Source: Streptomyces sp. CBMA123 (GTDB taxonomy: Bacteria > Actinomycetota > Actinomycetes > Streptomycetales > Streptomycetaceae). Taken from it: DNA of 32,587 nt. Made by a program: the position numbers and the translations under genes. The stretch is taken from positions 1-32,587 of the forward strand of contig NZ_MECK01000630.1 in assembly GCF_014596465.1 (NCBI RefSeq), given 5' to 3'. The notes beneath the pieces were generated by a model. It ran no database searches. It was not told the origin of the DNA and saw only the letters and a list, made by a program, of their open reading frames with translations. Numbering within the stretch: position 1 is the stretch's first letter; every line of letters begins with the position of its first letter. Below are positions 7,811-14,380 of this stretch, piece by piece.

Positions 7811-8242
7811 ATGGCGGTCATGACGGTCAGCACGGTGGTGGAGGCTCCGGCCGAGCGGGTCTGGGAGCTGGTCGGGGACTTCCACGCTCTCGGCGACTGG
7901 CACCCGCACCTGCCGGCGAGCCGGCTCGGCAACGGGCTGACGGGCAACGCGATCGGCACGGTCCGGGTGTTCGACCTCGACGGCGTCGTGCTGACGGAGA
8001 CGCTGGTCGCCTACGACGACGAGGCCCGCAGCTACACCTACAGCTTCCCCGACGGCACCTTCCACTTCAACGGCTACCGGGCCACCCTGCGGGTCACCCC
8101 GGTGACGGAGCTGGGCGCCGGCTTCGTGGAGTGGGGCGTCACGTACGACATCGAGGCGGAGCACCGCGAGGAGTCCACCGAGCGCGTGCACGGGGTCTTC
8201 ACCACAGGGCTGGCCGCGCTGCGGGAGCGCTTCGCGGGCTGA
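7811..8242 (+). CDS. SRPBCC/START-like ligand-binding protein
   Basis: This 143-residue protein begins VSTVVEAPAERVWELVGDF, the usual first strand and helix of the polyketide cyclase/START-like superfamily, followed by LGDWHPHL and a C-terminal helix (TGLAALRERFAG). Such proteins bind hydrophobic ligands in a helix-grip cavity; the ligand is unknown. GAGAGG (7794-7799) and GAGG (7804-7807) precede two closely spaced in-frame ATGs at 7811 and 7820; either could be used. The gene converges on tetR with a 2-bp gap. There is no sign that it is part of a polyketide gene cluster. Confidence 0.8.
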   Translation: MAVMTVSTVVEAPAERVWELVGDFHALGDWHPHLPASRLGNGLTGNAIGTVRVFDLDGVVLTETLVAYDDEARSYTYSFPDGTFHFNGYRATLRVTPVTELGAGFVEWGVTYDIEAEHREESTERVHGVFTTGLAALRERFAG

Positions 8243-8244
8243 GC

Positions 8245-8838
8245 CTACGCATCCGCCTCCGCTGCCGTCAGGCGGTGGCGGGCGGCGGCGAGGAGTTCGA
8301 CGGACAGCGCCTCGTCGTCGCTCGCGCGGGCGAGCAGGAGGGCGCCGACCATGGTCGACAGGTCGGCGAGCGCGGCCTCCCGCCCGGCGGGGTCGGGCAG
8401 TTGGCGGAAGCCGTCGACCAGGTCGCGCAGTCCGGCCGTGAACGCGGTGCGCAGCGGCGCGCCGGGTTCGGCGCGGGCCGCGTCGGCGGCCAGCGCGGCG
8501 GCGGCGCAGCCCTGGCCGGGGTGGTCGCGGTGCAGGGCGGAGAGATAGCGGTCGAGGAACTCGGCGCGGGGGGTGGGCCGTTCGTCGGCATCCCCTCGGT
8601 CGTCGGCGAGGCGGTCCATGGCTTCGCGGCGTTCGGCGAAGGCGGCGGTGAGGGCCTGGGCGACGAGGTCGTCCTTGGACGAGAAGTGCCGGTAGAAGCC
8701 GCCGTGGGTGAGCCCGGCGGCGGCCATCGCCTGGGGGACGCTGACCTGGTCGGATCCCTTCTCCCGGATCAGCCTGGCGGTGTGGTCGATGACCTCCTGC
8801 CGGTGGCGTTCGGCCTCGGCGCGTGAGACGCGGGGCAT
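8245..8838 (-). CDS. TetR-family transcriptional regulator
   Basis: The 197-residue protein has an N-terminal TetR HTH: VSVPQAMAAAGLTHGGFYRHFSSKDDLV spans roughly residues 32-59. The rest is a helical ligand-binding domain with GQGCAAAALAADAAR, a pattern found in TetR proteins related to the NemR/AcuR-like group. Start ATG 8838 is chosen because AAGGGAG is 7 nt upstream; an in-frame upstream extension lacks the domain. It is divergent from the SDR-tautomerase genes across a 149-bp region with a 24-bp imperfect palindrome, so it most likely represses that operon and itself. The inducer may be an electrophilic or aromatic substrate of those enzymes; this is inference. Confidence 0.9.
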   Translation of the reverse strand: MPRVSRAEAERHRQEVIDHTARLIREKGSDQVSVPQAMAAAGLTHGGFYRHFSSKDDLVAQALTAAFAERREAMDRLADDRGDADERPTPRAEFLDRYLSALHRDHPGQGCAAAALAADAARAEPGAPLRTAFTAGLRDLVDGFRQLPDPAGREAALADLSTMVGALLLARASDDEALSVELLAAARHRLTAAEADA

Positions 8839-8906
8839 GTCCGCGCTCCCTTCGTCGTCCTGTGGTGGTGCACCCACTGTCTCCCATGGGGGGCTTCCCT
8901 GCCCAC

Positions 8907-8930
8907 TTTAGATGATGGTAATAATCTAAA
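8907..8930. promoter_or_regulatory. Probable TetR operator
   Basis: Inverted repeat with perfect 7-bp outer arms TTTAGAT (8907-8913) and ATCTAAA (8924-8930), centred at 8918.5, with partly symmetric inner bases. It is AT-rich in a GC-rich background and sits between the divergent tetR and SDR genes, where both promoters must lie. TAATAA-type -10 candidates overlap its right half. Confidence 0.7.
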
Positions 8931-8987
8931 CGAGGCGGTCGCCCCGAGCGCGGGGCACCGCCCTTCCCGAGAGCGAGGAACAGACAC

Positions 8988-9698
8988 ATGACCGTGATCG
9001 AAGGCTCCACCGCCCTGGTCACCGGAGGCCTGCGCGGCCTCGGCCGGGCATTCGTCGGGGAACTCCTGGCCCGCGGCGCGGCGAAGGTCTACGCCACCGC
9101 CCGCACCCCCGCCCCCTCCTCGTTCACCGAGGACCAGCGGGTCGAGGTGCTCGCCCTGGACGTCACCTCCGACGCCTCGGTCGCCGCCCTGGCCGAACGG
9201 GTGCAGGACGTCGACCTCGTCTTCAACAACGCCGGCGTCCTGCACCCCGGACCGCTGCTGACCGGTGACCTCCAGGACGTCCGGTCCACCTTCGACACCA
9301 ACGTCCTCGGCCCGCTGCGCATCGCCCGCGCCTTCGCGCCCGTGCTGGCCGCCCGCGGCGGCGGGGCGCTGGTCGACATCCACTCCGCGCTGTCCTGGGG
9401 CGCGGGTTCCGGTGCGTACGGCGCCTCCAAGGCGGCCCTGTGGTCGCTCACCAACTCCCTGCGCCTGGAGCTGGCCGCCCAGCACACCCAGGTCGTCGGC
9501 GTGCACCTGGGCTTCGCCGACACCGACATGGTCGCGGCCCTGCCCGTCGACAAGCTCCCGGCGGACGAGGTGGCCCGCATCGTCCTGGACGGCGTCGAGC
9601 GCGGGGAGAGCGAAGTCCTCGTCGACGACGTCACCCGGGCGCTCAAGTCCGCGCTCTCCGGCCCGGTCGAGGGCCTCACCATCCCCTTCCGCCGCTGA
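8988..9698 (+). CDS. Short-chain dehydrogenase/reductase
   Basis: The 236-residue protein is a classical SDR with a Rossmann fold. It shows the cofactor motif TGGLRGLG (12-19), D58-containing LDVTSD, NNAG (80-83) and the catalytic S133, Y144 and K148 in YGASK. It ends with a short GLTIPFRR tail. The substrate is unknown. ATG 8988 follows GCGAGGAA (8973-8980) by 7-8 nt. It is the first gene of a likely operon with the tautomerase 37 bp downstream, controlled by the divergent TetR protein. The cofactor choice between NADH and NADPH cannot be set firmly. Confidence 0.92.
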   Translation: MTVIEGSTALVTGGLRGLGRAFVGELLARGAAKVYATARTPAPSSFTEDQRVEVLALDVTSDASVAALAERVQDVDLVFNNAGVLHPGPLLTGDLQDVRSTFDTNVLGPLRIARAFAPVLAARGGGALVDIHSALSWGAGSGAYGASKAALWSLTNSLRLELAAQHTQVVGVHLGFADTDMVAALPVDKLPADEVARIVLDGVERGESEVLVDDVTRALKSALSGPVEGLTIPFRR

Positions 9699-9735
9699 GC
9701 CCCGCCCCACCCCGACACCACCGAGGAGAACACCC

Positions 9736-10158
9736 ATGCCCCTGTGGCACGTCTACCACCCGCGCGACACCTACAGCCCCGAGCAGAAGCAGCGGATGGC
9801 CGCCGACATCACCGGGATCTACACCCGCTTCGGGCTACCGGAGTTCTACGTGATGACGCTCTTCCACGAGATCGGCGCCGACGCCTTCCACGTCGGCACC
9901 CGGCCCACCCAGAACGCCGTACGGATCGTCGTCGAGCACATCGCCCGGCACACCGAGGAACCCGACCTGCGCCGGCGCACCCGGGAGGCCCTCGCCGCCG
10001 TCCTCGCGCCCCACACCACCGAGCGCGGCCTGTACTGCGAGTTCCACATCGACGAGACACCCCGCGACCTGTGGATGATGGACGGCATCTCCCCGCCACC
10101 TACCGGGAGCGAGGCCGAACAGCTGTGGGCCCGCGAGAACCGCCCGCTCCCGTACTGA
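9736..10158 (+). CDS. Tautomerase-superfamily protein (oxalocrotonate tautomerase/cis-CaaD-like)
   Basis: This 140-residue protein starts Met-Pro (PLWHVYHP), so removal of Met would expose the amino-terminal proline used as the catalytic base in the tautomerase superfamily. The pattern of SPEQKQRMAADITGIYTRFGLP, FYVMTLFHE, VRIVVEHIAR and EFHIDETPRDLWMMDGISPP matches the long tautomerase group that includes cis-3-chloroacrylic acid dehalogenase-like proteins. It may isomerise an unsaturated keto acid or act on an electrophilic metabolite. GAGGAGAA (9723-9730) precedes ATG 9736. It follows the SDR gene and probably shares its TetR control. Dehalogenase activity is not claimed. Confidence 0.85.
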   Translation: MPLWHVYHPRDTYSPEQKQRMAADITGIYTRFGLPEFYVMTLFHEIGADAFHVGTRPTQNAVRIVVEHIARHTEEPDLRRRTREALAAVLAPHTTERGLYCEFHIDETPRDLWMMDGISPPPTGSEAEQLWARENRPLPY

Positions 10159-10180
10159 CCGAAGGGGGCCTGACCACCGC

Positions 10181-10336
10181 CTACGAGTCGTCCGGCATCC
10201 GGCCGGTGCCGGGCGGCCAGGCGTGGCCGGCCCCGTGCGGCTCCAGCAGCGCCGGATCGTCGTTGTTCTGCATCACCCGGGCCGGCCGCGCCGCCACCGA
10301 GACCACGGCGGGCCGGCCCGGCGCAGCCAGGAACAC
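10181..10336 (-). CDS. Possible small protein or gene 3' remnant
   Basis: A 51-codon frame from GTG 10336 to TAG 10181 reads like a natural protein end, with VFLAAPGRPAVVSVAARPAR, then VMQNNDDPALLEPHGAGHA and WPPGTGRMPDDS. The frame stays open upstream past the hairpin at 10343-10374, and no ribosome site precedes the GTG, so it may be the 3' end of a larger lost gene rather than an independent small gene. I do not recognise a family. It is convergent with the tautomerase gene. Confidence 0.3.
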   Translation of the reverse strand: MFLAAPGRPAVVSVAARPARVMQNNDDPALLEPHGAGHAWPPGTGRMPDDS

Positions 10337-10342
10337 CTCGTC

Positions 10343-10374
10343 GTGAGGGTCCGGACGATCGCCCGGACCCTCAC
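10343..10374. terminator. Strong hairpin downstream of the tautomerase gene
   Basis: Perfect 12-bp arms GTGAGGGTCCGG (10343-10354) and CCGGACCCTCAC (10363-10374) enclose an 8-nt loop. There is no T-run, as is common for streptomycete terminators. It lies 185 bp after the tautomerase stop and could act in both directions. Confidence 0.6.
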
Positions 10375-10625
10375 CCCCACCGACCTGAGCGAACGCGGCG
10401 CCGTCGACTGGAGCCGGTCGCCCACCACTTCGGATCCGACCGCATCAGCACCCCAGCCCCTGCCCACATCGGCAACTTCCTGCGCACCCCGCGCCGGCTC
10501 CACGCCCCCCGACCGGGGCGTGCAGCCCACGAGCGACCTGCCTGCGGAGCCCCCGCAGCATCGCGAGGCGGTCACGTCCGGCCTCGCCACCGGCCTCGAC
10601 CGGATCGTCCGGCGCCGAGCGCCGG

Positions 10626-11066
10626 CTAAACGGCGAGCGGGAACCAGCCGACCGCCGACGCCGTTGCGGCGATCCACCCGAGAGCGACCGCCGCCCGGCC
10701 GCACTCGGGCCCACGGGCCCGCTGGAACGCGGCGATCAGCGCGGTGATCGCCGCGACCGGCATGAACAGGAACGCGAGGAACCAGGCCCAGCCGCCCAGG
10801 GAGAGAACGGCCAGGAGGCCGATGACCAGGAACGGCAGCCACACTGCGGCAACCGTGAACCCGGCTGCCGCGCAGGCGACCCGGAACCGGTCCCGGCGGC
10901 GGTAGAAGACCGGGACGGCGCAGGCGGCGGCGGTCAGCAGCCCGACTGCGGCCAGGAAGAGCCGCAGGCCGACCCCGTACGCCCCCGCAAGGGGAAGGAG
11001 CGGCACCAGGAAGACGGCACTCGCCGCCCCGGCCAGCCAGCGCGCACTCGCGGGCACCACGGTCAT
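10626..11066 (-). CDS. Small four-helix membrane protein
   Basis: The 146-residue protein has about four hydrophobic segments: WLAGAASAVFLVPLLPLAGA, LRLFLAAVGLLTAAACAVPV, a third around FTVAAVWLPFLVIGLLAVLSL and a fourth around WAWFLAFLFMPVAAITALIAA. A short arginine-rich loop (FYRRRDRFR) separates the second and third. No enzyme or transport motif was recognised. ATG 11066 is preceded by GGGGGAG; an in-frame start at 11105 would add 13 residues and overlap the truncated regulator on the other strand. Its 5' end abuts the broken start of the DUF5753 gene, so its upstream region may have replaced that gene's beginning. Confidence 0.65.
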   Translation of the reverse strand: MTVVPASARWLAGAASAVFLVPLLPLAGAYGVGLRLFLAAVGLLTAAACAVPVFYRRRDRFRVACAAAGFTVAAVWLPFLVIGLLAVLSLGGWAWFLAFLFMPVAAITALIAAFQRARGPECGRAAVALGWIAATASAVGWFPLAV

Positions 11067-11082
11067 CTCTCCCCCACTCGGG

Positions 11083-11832
11083 TCCGCTTCGAAGCTGAGC
11101 CGCATCGAGAGCGGGCTCGTACCACTACAAGAGCGCGACGCCGCGAAGCTCTTGGCCCACTACGGCGTCACTTCACCCGATGAGGTGAAGCGCTTCCTCA
11201 ACCTGACTCGCCAGAGCCGGCAACAGGGTTGGTGGCACGCCTACGGCGATGCCTTGCCGGATTGGTTCCGCGCTTATGTGGGCTTCGAGTCGGATGCCGC
11301 AAAGATCGAGACCTACCAGTGCGAATTGGTCCCGGGGCTGCTGCAAACCGAGGCTTACGCGCGGCATGTGATCCGGGCGATGAACCCAACCGAGTCCACC
11401 GAAGAGGTCGAACGGCGCGTCGCCCTACGAATGGATCGCCAGCAGATTCTCGATCGCCATGAGCCTCCGCAACTGTGGGCGATCATCGGCGAAGCCGTCA
11501 TACGGCGACCGGTCGGTGGCAGTCAGAACATGGCTGAGCAACTGCGCCATCTCGCCGCCATGGCGGACGAGCGACCCAACGTCACGATCCAGGTTCTGCC
11601 GTTCTCCGCTGGTGCACACGCGGCGATGGGCGCCTCGTTCTCCATCCTCTCGTTCAATGACATCCCCGGCAGCGTGGCGTATTCCGAGGCGACCACCAGC
11701 AGCATCTACTCGGAGCGGCCTCACGAGATCGCCCGCCATGAGGATGCCTTCCACCGTCTTATGGCGTCATCGGTCCAACCCGAGAGGTCCATCGCATGGT
11801 TGAGGGAAGTCGCAGAGGAGTACTCCCCGTGA
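11083..11832 (+). pseudogene. XRE/DUF5753 (WhiJ-type) regulator, N-terminus lost
   Basis: The DUF5753 domain is complete, running from PDWFRAYVGFESDAAKIETYQ through VPGLLQTEAYARHVI, LWAIIGEAVIRRPVGG and IQVLPFSAGAHAAMGASFSIL to the C-terminal helix. Full-length relatives begin with an XRE helix-turn-helix of about 70 residues. Here in-frame codons just upstream still encode its second half (SKLSRIESG, then VPLQERDAAKLLAHYGV), but the first half is absent and no ATG, GTG or TTG precedes it in frame before the TTG at 11152. The protein therefore cannot bind DNA in the usual way, unless a start lies elsewhere. It overlaps the next gene, a DUF397 protein, as GTGA, which is the normal arrangement of these regulatory pairs. 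A shortened product from TTG 11152 (226 residues) is possible. Confidence 0.75.
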
Positions 11833-12038
11833 ATCAAGATCTCCATAAAGCCAACTGGCGCAAGAGTACGTATAGCAATGGCCAGGGTGACTGTGTCGAG
11901 ATCGCCGACGGCTTCGCCAACATAGTCCCGGTCCGTGACAGCAAGGATCTCCGCGGTCCGGCCCTCCGCTTTTCAGCCGAGGCCTGGCAGGCGTTCATGG
12001 CCGGTATACGCGCGGGCGAGTTCCCGACCACCAGCTGA
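11829..12038 (+). CDS. DUF397 small protein (WhiJ-associated)
   Basis: The 69-residue protein has the family pattern: NWRKSTYSNGQGDCVEIADG near the N-terminus, VPVRDSKDLRGPALRFSAEAW in the middle and FMAGIRAGEF at the end. Such proteins are encoded next to XRE-DUF5753 regulators in streptomycetes and are thought to modulate their partner. GTG 11829 overlaps the stop of the upstream gene (GTGA), so translation is probably coupled. An upstream in-frame ATG at 11796 would lie inside the regulator gene and is not preferred. This is the only intact DUF397 copy in the window. It is followed by a strong terminator. Confidence 0.9.
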   Translation: MNQDLHKANWRKSTYSNGQGDCVEIADGFANIVPVRDSKDLRGPALRFSAEAWQAFMAGIRAGEFPTTS

Positions 12039-12049
12039 GTCAGTACCGT

Positions 12050-12078
12050 GGGCTGCCCCGCGCCGCGCGGGGCAGCCC
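12050..12078 (+). terminator. Terminator after the DUF397 gene
   Basis: Perfect 13-bp arms GGGCTGCCCCGCG (12050-12062) and CGCGGGGCAGCCC (12066-12078) with a 3-nt loop, 11 nt after the stop codon. No T-run follows. Confidence 0.85.
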
Positions 12079-12111
12079 ACTCCCAACTCGCAGCCTCAGT
12101 GGGTCCTCCAC

Positions 12112-12380
12112 GTGTCAGCCGACCTGAATTGGCGCAAGAGCAGCTACAGCAATCCCTCGGGGGCGACTGCATCGAAGTCGCCTCGACGCTCCCCATCGCC
12201 TGGCGTAAGTCCAGCGCCAGCAACCCGAACGACAACTGCGTCGAGTTCGGCCAACTGGTCAGCGCCATCGCCGTCCGCGACAGCAAGGACCCGCACGGCC
12301 CCGCACTCACCTTCGACCCCTCCAGCTGGCAATCCTTCATCGCCGGCATCCGCTCCGACGACTTCCCCACCGCCCTCTGA
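12112..12380 (+). pseudogene. Frameshifted, partly duplicated DUF397 gene
   Basis: From GTG 12112 the frame reads VSADLNWRKSSYSNPSG, a DUF397 start, then loses the family sequence. The match continues one frame over as GDCIEVASTLP, then a second, complete unit (IAWRKSSASNPNDNCVEFGQ, VRDSKDPHGPALTF, SWQSFIAGIRSDDF) to TGA 12378-12380. The break is at a run of five G (about 12159-12163); one more G would restore the frame. The restored protein would be a partial DUF397 copy fused to a full one. A sequencing error, a real mutation, or slippage in the G-run are all possible. No ribosome site is clear. A strong terminator follows. Confidence 0.75.
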
Positions 12381-12388
12381 ACCACCAC

Positions 12389-12423
12389 ACGGGCGGCCCC
12401 GCATATCACGCGGGGCCGCCCGT
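12389..12423 (+). terminator. Terminator after the second DUF397 copy
   Basis: Perfect 14-bp arms ACGGGCGGCCCCGC (12389-12402) and GCGGGGCCGCCCGT (12410-12423) with a 7-nt loop. The left arm and the preceding sequence are repeated at 13314-13385. Confidence 0.9.
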
Positions 12424-12472
12424 TCCAGACCGGCTCCCGCCCGCGCGGTGCCGACGCTGACGGAGGCTTGTG

Positions 12473-12790
12473 ATGTCGCAGGGCGTTCCGAAGATCGATG
12501 AGTTGCTGCGGCACGCCCAGTACTCGGCGCTTCACCTTGAGATGCGCGACGGCTACATGCAGGACGCCCCGGCCCTCCACGGGTGGCGGGCCGGCCACCG
12601 CCTGGACCCGGACAGTCGGGCCTCCTGGTGGCGGCCCTGGCTGGACGTGATCGCCGAGACCGTCGGCCGTCGTGTGGAGATCCGCCGTGCCCGCATCGTC
12701 TCCGAGCCGGTGAGCGAGTACACGTCCACCTCGGCAGCTCATGCCTGCCCCCGACCGGCAACCCGGCGGGGTTCGAGGACACTGTTTGGC
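12473..12790 (+). pseudogene. DUF6879 gene, broken after about 84 codons
   Basis: From ATG 12473, preceded by GGAGG (12462-12466) with 6-nt spacing, the product matches the intact DUF6879 protein at 16011: IDELLRHAQYSALHLEMRDG, WWRPWLDVIAETVGRRVEI, RRARIVSEPVSEY. After that the homology stops where the intact copy continues IRWEHALTP. A short stretch in another frame (PTGNPAGFEDTVW, about 12758-12795) may be the far end of the gene, which would mean that the middle was deleted with a frame change. The good ribosome site suggests that the break is recent. It lies after the DUF397 remnants, the usual grouping for these families. Confidence 0.7.
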
Positions 12791-12824
12791 GCTGCCTCGG
12801 CCGTCGGCGGGCGTGGGCTCATCA

Positions 12825-13241
12825 TCAGAGGCGGGCCGGTCGGGGGACGATCAGCAGGCGCGGCAAGGGCAGCACGAAGGCGGCGAAGCCGATCTGGAAC
12901 AGAATGCCGATCAGCGCCCACCCGCCGACGAACGGCACCCAGAACATCGGCGGTCCGCACCACAGGACAGTGACGACGGGCCGATGGAGTTCGCTCTCCC
13001 TCTTCGGCGCGGAGAGGAGGAGCAGCAGCAGCGACGGCACGCCGAACCACCCGAACAGGAACAGCCCCAGTTCGATGAAGCCGGTCAGGAACTCCGGTCC
13101 GGAGAGCTCACCGGTATGTGCCAGCCAGAGCGCGCATCCACCGGCCGCGACACTCCATCCACAGCCGAGGGCGAACAGATAGCGGACGGCCGCCCGAAGG
13201 AACCACGCCAGGGCGCTCTCGGTTCTCAGCACGGCTCCCAT
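12825..13241 (-). CDS. Small membrane protein of unknown function
   Basis: The 138-residue protein has about four hydrophobic stretches: YLFALGCGWSVAAGGCALWL, a long one around FIELGLFLFGWFGVPSLLLLLL, and two toward the end (LWCGPPMFWVPFVGGWALIG and ILFQIGFAAFVLPLPRLLIV). No known family was recognised. ATG 13241 is favoured by GGAG about 5 nt upstream; a GTG at 13247 is in frame. A promoter with TATACT (13293-13288) and a perfect 14-bp palindrome lies about 45 bp upstream. The gene is inserted between two copies of a DUF397-terminator segment. Confidence 0.65.
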   Translation of the reverse strand: MGAVLRTESALAWFLRAAVRYLFALGCGWSVAAGGCALWLAHTGELSGPEFLTGFIELGLFLFGWFGVPSLLLLLLSAPKRESELHRPVVTVLWCGPPMFWVPFVGGWALIGILFQIGFAAFVLPLPRLLIVPRPARL

Positions 13242-13287
13242 GGCCACTCCGCCCCTTCGGCAGCTCCAACAGGAGCATCATCCTCGC

Positions 13288-13308
13288 AGTATATTTGAAC
13301 GCGTTCAA
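13288..13308 (-). promoter_or_regulatory. Promoter with 14-bp operator palindrome
   Basis: TTGAACGCGTTCAA (13295-13308) is a perfect palindrome immediately upstream of the -10-like TATACT (13293-13288, minus strand). It therefore lies in the spacer and would block polymerase when bound, a typical place for TetR-type repressor sites. No regulator gene is adjacent to it except the MmyB-type regulator about 1.1 kb away, so the binding protein is probably encoded elsewhere. Confidence 0.6.
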
Positions 13309-13310
13309 TA

Positions 13311-13363
13311 GCGAATCCGTCATCGTCGGCATCCGCTCCGACGACTTCCCCACCACCCCCTGA
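13311..13363 (+). pseudogene. 3' remnant of a third DUF397 gene
   Basis: In-frame codons encode SESVIVGIRSDDFPTTP followed by TGA 13361-13363, nearly the same as the end of the copy at 12112-12380 (SFIAGIRSDDFPTAL). Nucleotides 13314-13385 match 12331-12402 with only four differences, including the stop codon and the left arm of the terminator. The rest of the gene is absent; unrelated promoter sequence lies directly upstream. Confidence 0.75.
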
Positions 13364-13371
13364 ACCACCAC

Positions 13372-13406
13372 ACGGGCGGCCCCGCGCAGTGCGCGGGACC
13401 GCCCGT
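13372..13406. terminator. Terminator between DUF397 remnant and SDR gene
   Basis: Arms ACGGGCGGCCCCGCGC (13372-13387) and GCGCGGGACCGCCCGT (13391-13406) pair over 16 positions with one mismatch. It is 22 bp past the minus-strand SDR stop and now probably serves that gene. Confidence 0.8.
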
Positions 13407-13428
13407 CGTCACTCCTGCACACCGCCGG

Positions 13429-14205
13429 TCAGCTGGCCTGGCCGGTCGGCATCACCGTGACCTGCTGGAGGTTGACCCGGGGCGGGAGGGTGGCGATGAA
13501 GCCGACCGTCTCCGCGACGTCCTCCGGCGTGAGCCACTCCATGGTCTCCTTCGAGCCCTCCAGCCACTCCAGCGCGCCCCGATCCGTCACGTGGCTCTGC
13601 AGTTCCGTCGCCACGATGCCCGGCTCGACCACCGAAACCCGCACCTTCTTCGCGCCCAGCTCCGCCCGCAGGGTCCGCGACAGGTGGCTGACGTACGCCT
13701 TCGTCCCCGCGTACACCGCGAACGTGGGGAAGATGTTCTGCGCCGCGATCGACGACGTATTGATCAGGTCCGCCACCCCGCGCTCGGCCGCAGCCTTCAC
13801 CAACTGCGGGGTGAAGACACCGATCGCGTTCATCAGCCCGGTGATGTTCAGATCGATCTGCTGCTTCCACTGGTCCGTCGCCAGCTCCTCGATCGGGGCG
13901 GGCAGCATGACCCCCGCGTTGTTCAGCAGCAGGTCGGCCCCGCCGAACTCCTGCTCCACCCGCTCGGCGACGGCCTTCAGTGCCTCGACATCGGTCACGT
14001 CGGCGGCGATCGCCACCGCCCGTCCACCGTTCTTCTCGATCCGCTCGACCAGCTCCGCCAGCCGGTCGGCGCGCCGCGCCAGGACGACGACCCGGGCGCC
14101 CAGCGCCGCCAGCTTCTCCGCAGACGCCGCACCGATGCCGCTCGAAGCCCCGGTGACGACGGCGACGCGACCGGCAAGCGACTGGGACGTGGTGTTCGTG
14201 GACAT
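13429..14205 (-). CDS. Short-chain dehydrogenase/reductase
   Basis: This 258-residue classical SDR has VVTGASSGIG (17-26), an NADPH-favouring ARR after the second strand (VVVLARRADRL), ADVTD, NNAGV, INTSSIAA with the catalytic serine, and YAGTKAY with the catalytic Tyr and Lys. It resembles NADP-dependent oxidoreductases acting on small carbonyl or hydroxy compounds; the substrate is unknown. ATG 14205 follows GGAGGG by 8 nt. It diverges from an MmyB-type regulator across 175 bp, and this pairing of SDR and regulator is common in streptomycetes, suggesting that the regulator controls it. Confidence 0.92.
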   Translation of the reverse strand: MSTNTTSQSLAGRVAVVTGASSGIGAASAEKLAALGARVVVLARRADRLAELVERIEKNGGRAVAIAADVTDVEALKAVAERVEQEFGGADLLLNNAGVMLPAPIEELATDQWKQQIDLNITGLMNAIGVFTPQLVKAAAERGVADLINTSSIAAQNIFPTFAVYAGTKAYVSHLSRTLRAELGAKKVRVSVVEPGIVATELQSHVTDRGALEWLEGSKETMEWLTPEDVAETVGFIATLPPRVNLQQVTVMPTGQAS

Positions 14206-14380
14206 GTTGCTTACCCTCCAAGGGCTTTGGGAGTTCCGCCGGCCGCTCTCCGTCGACCGCAGATCCAGTACAACCCCCGGACGGGCATCGCAGGACGCCA
14301 TAACTGGCCCTGCCCTGACTGGTACCGCCAGGACCACCCACGCCCGCCCGCACCACCACCGCCCCACCGACAATGGACCC

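Larger units (their letters stand above)
10159..10625. other. Gene-poor region with hairpin and possible gene remnants
   Basis: This 467-bp stretch has no gene that can be supported firmly. It contains a strong hairpin (10343-10374), a possible 51-codon minus-strand reading frame ending at 10181, and protein-like but frame-switching sequence on both strands between 10380 and 10620. High G/C at third positions is shared by one frame on each strand and so does not decide the coding strand. The likeliest view is decayed coding sequence at the edge of the rearranged zone that follows. Confidence 0.5.

Noticed and set aside
7811..9698. Part of a polyketide biosynthetic cluster (cyclase-like, SDR and TetR genes together)
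   Set aside because: No ketosynthase, acyl carrier or tailoring set is present; these families are common alone.
12112..12380. Programmed ribosomal frameshift in DUF397
   Set aside because: The G-run has no recognisable slippery heptamer with a downstream pseudoknot, and neighbouring copies are plainly decaying.
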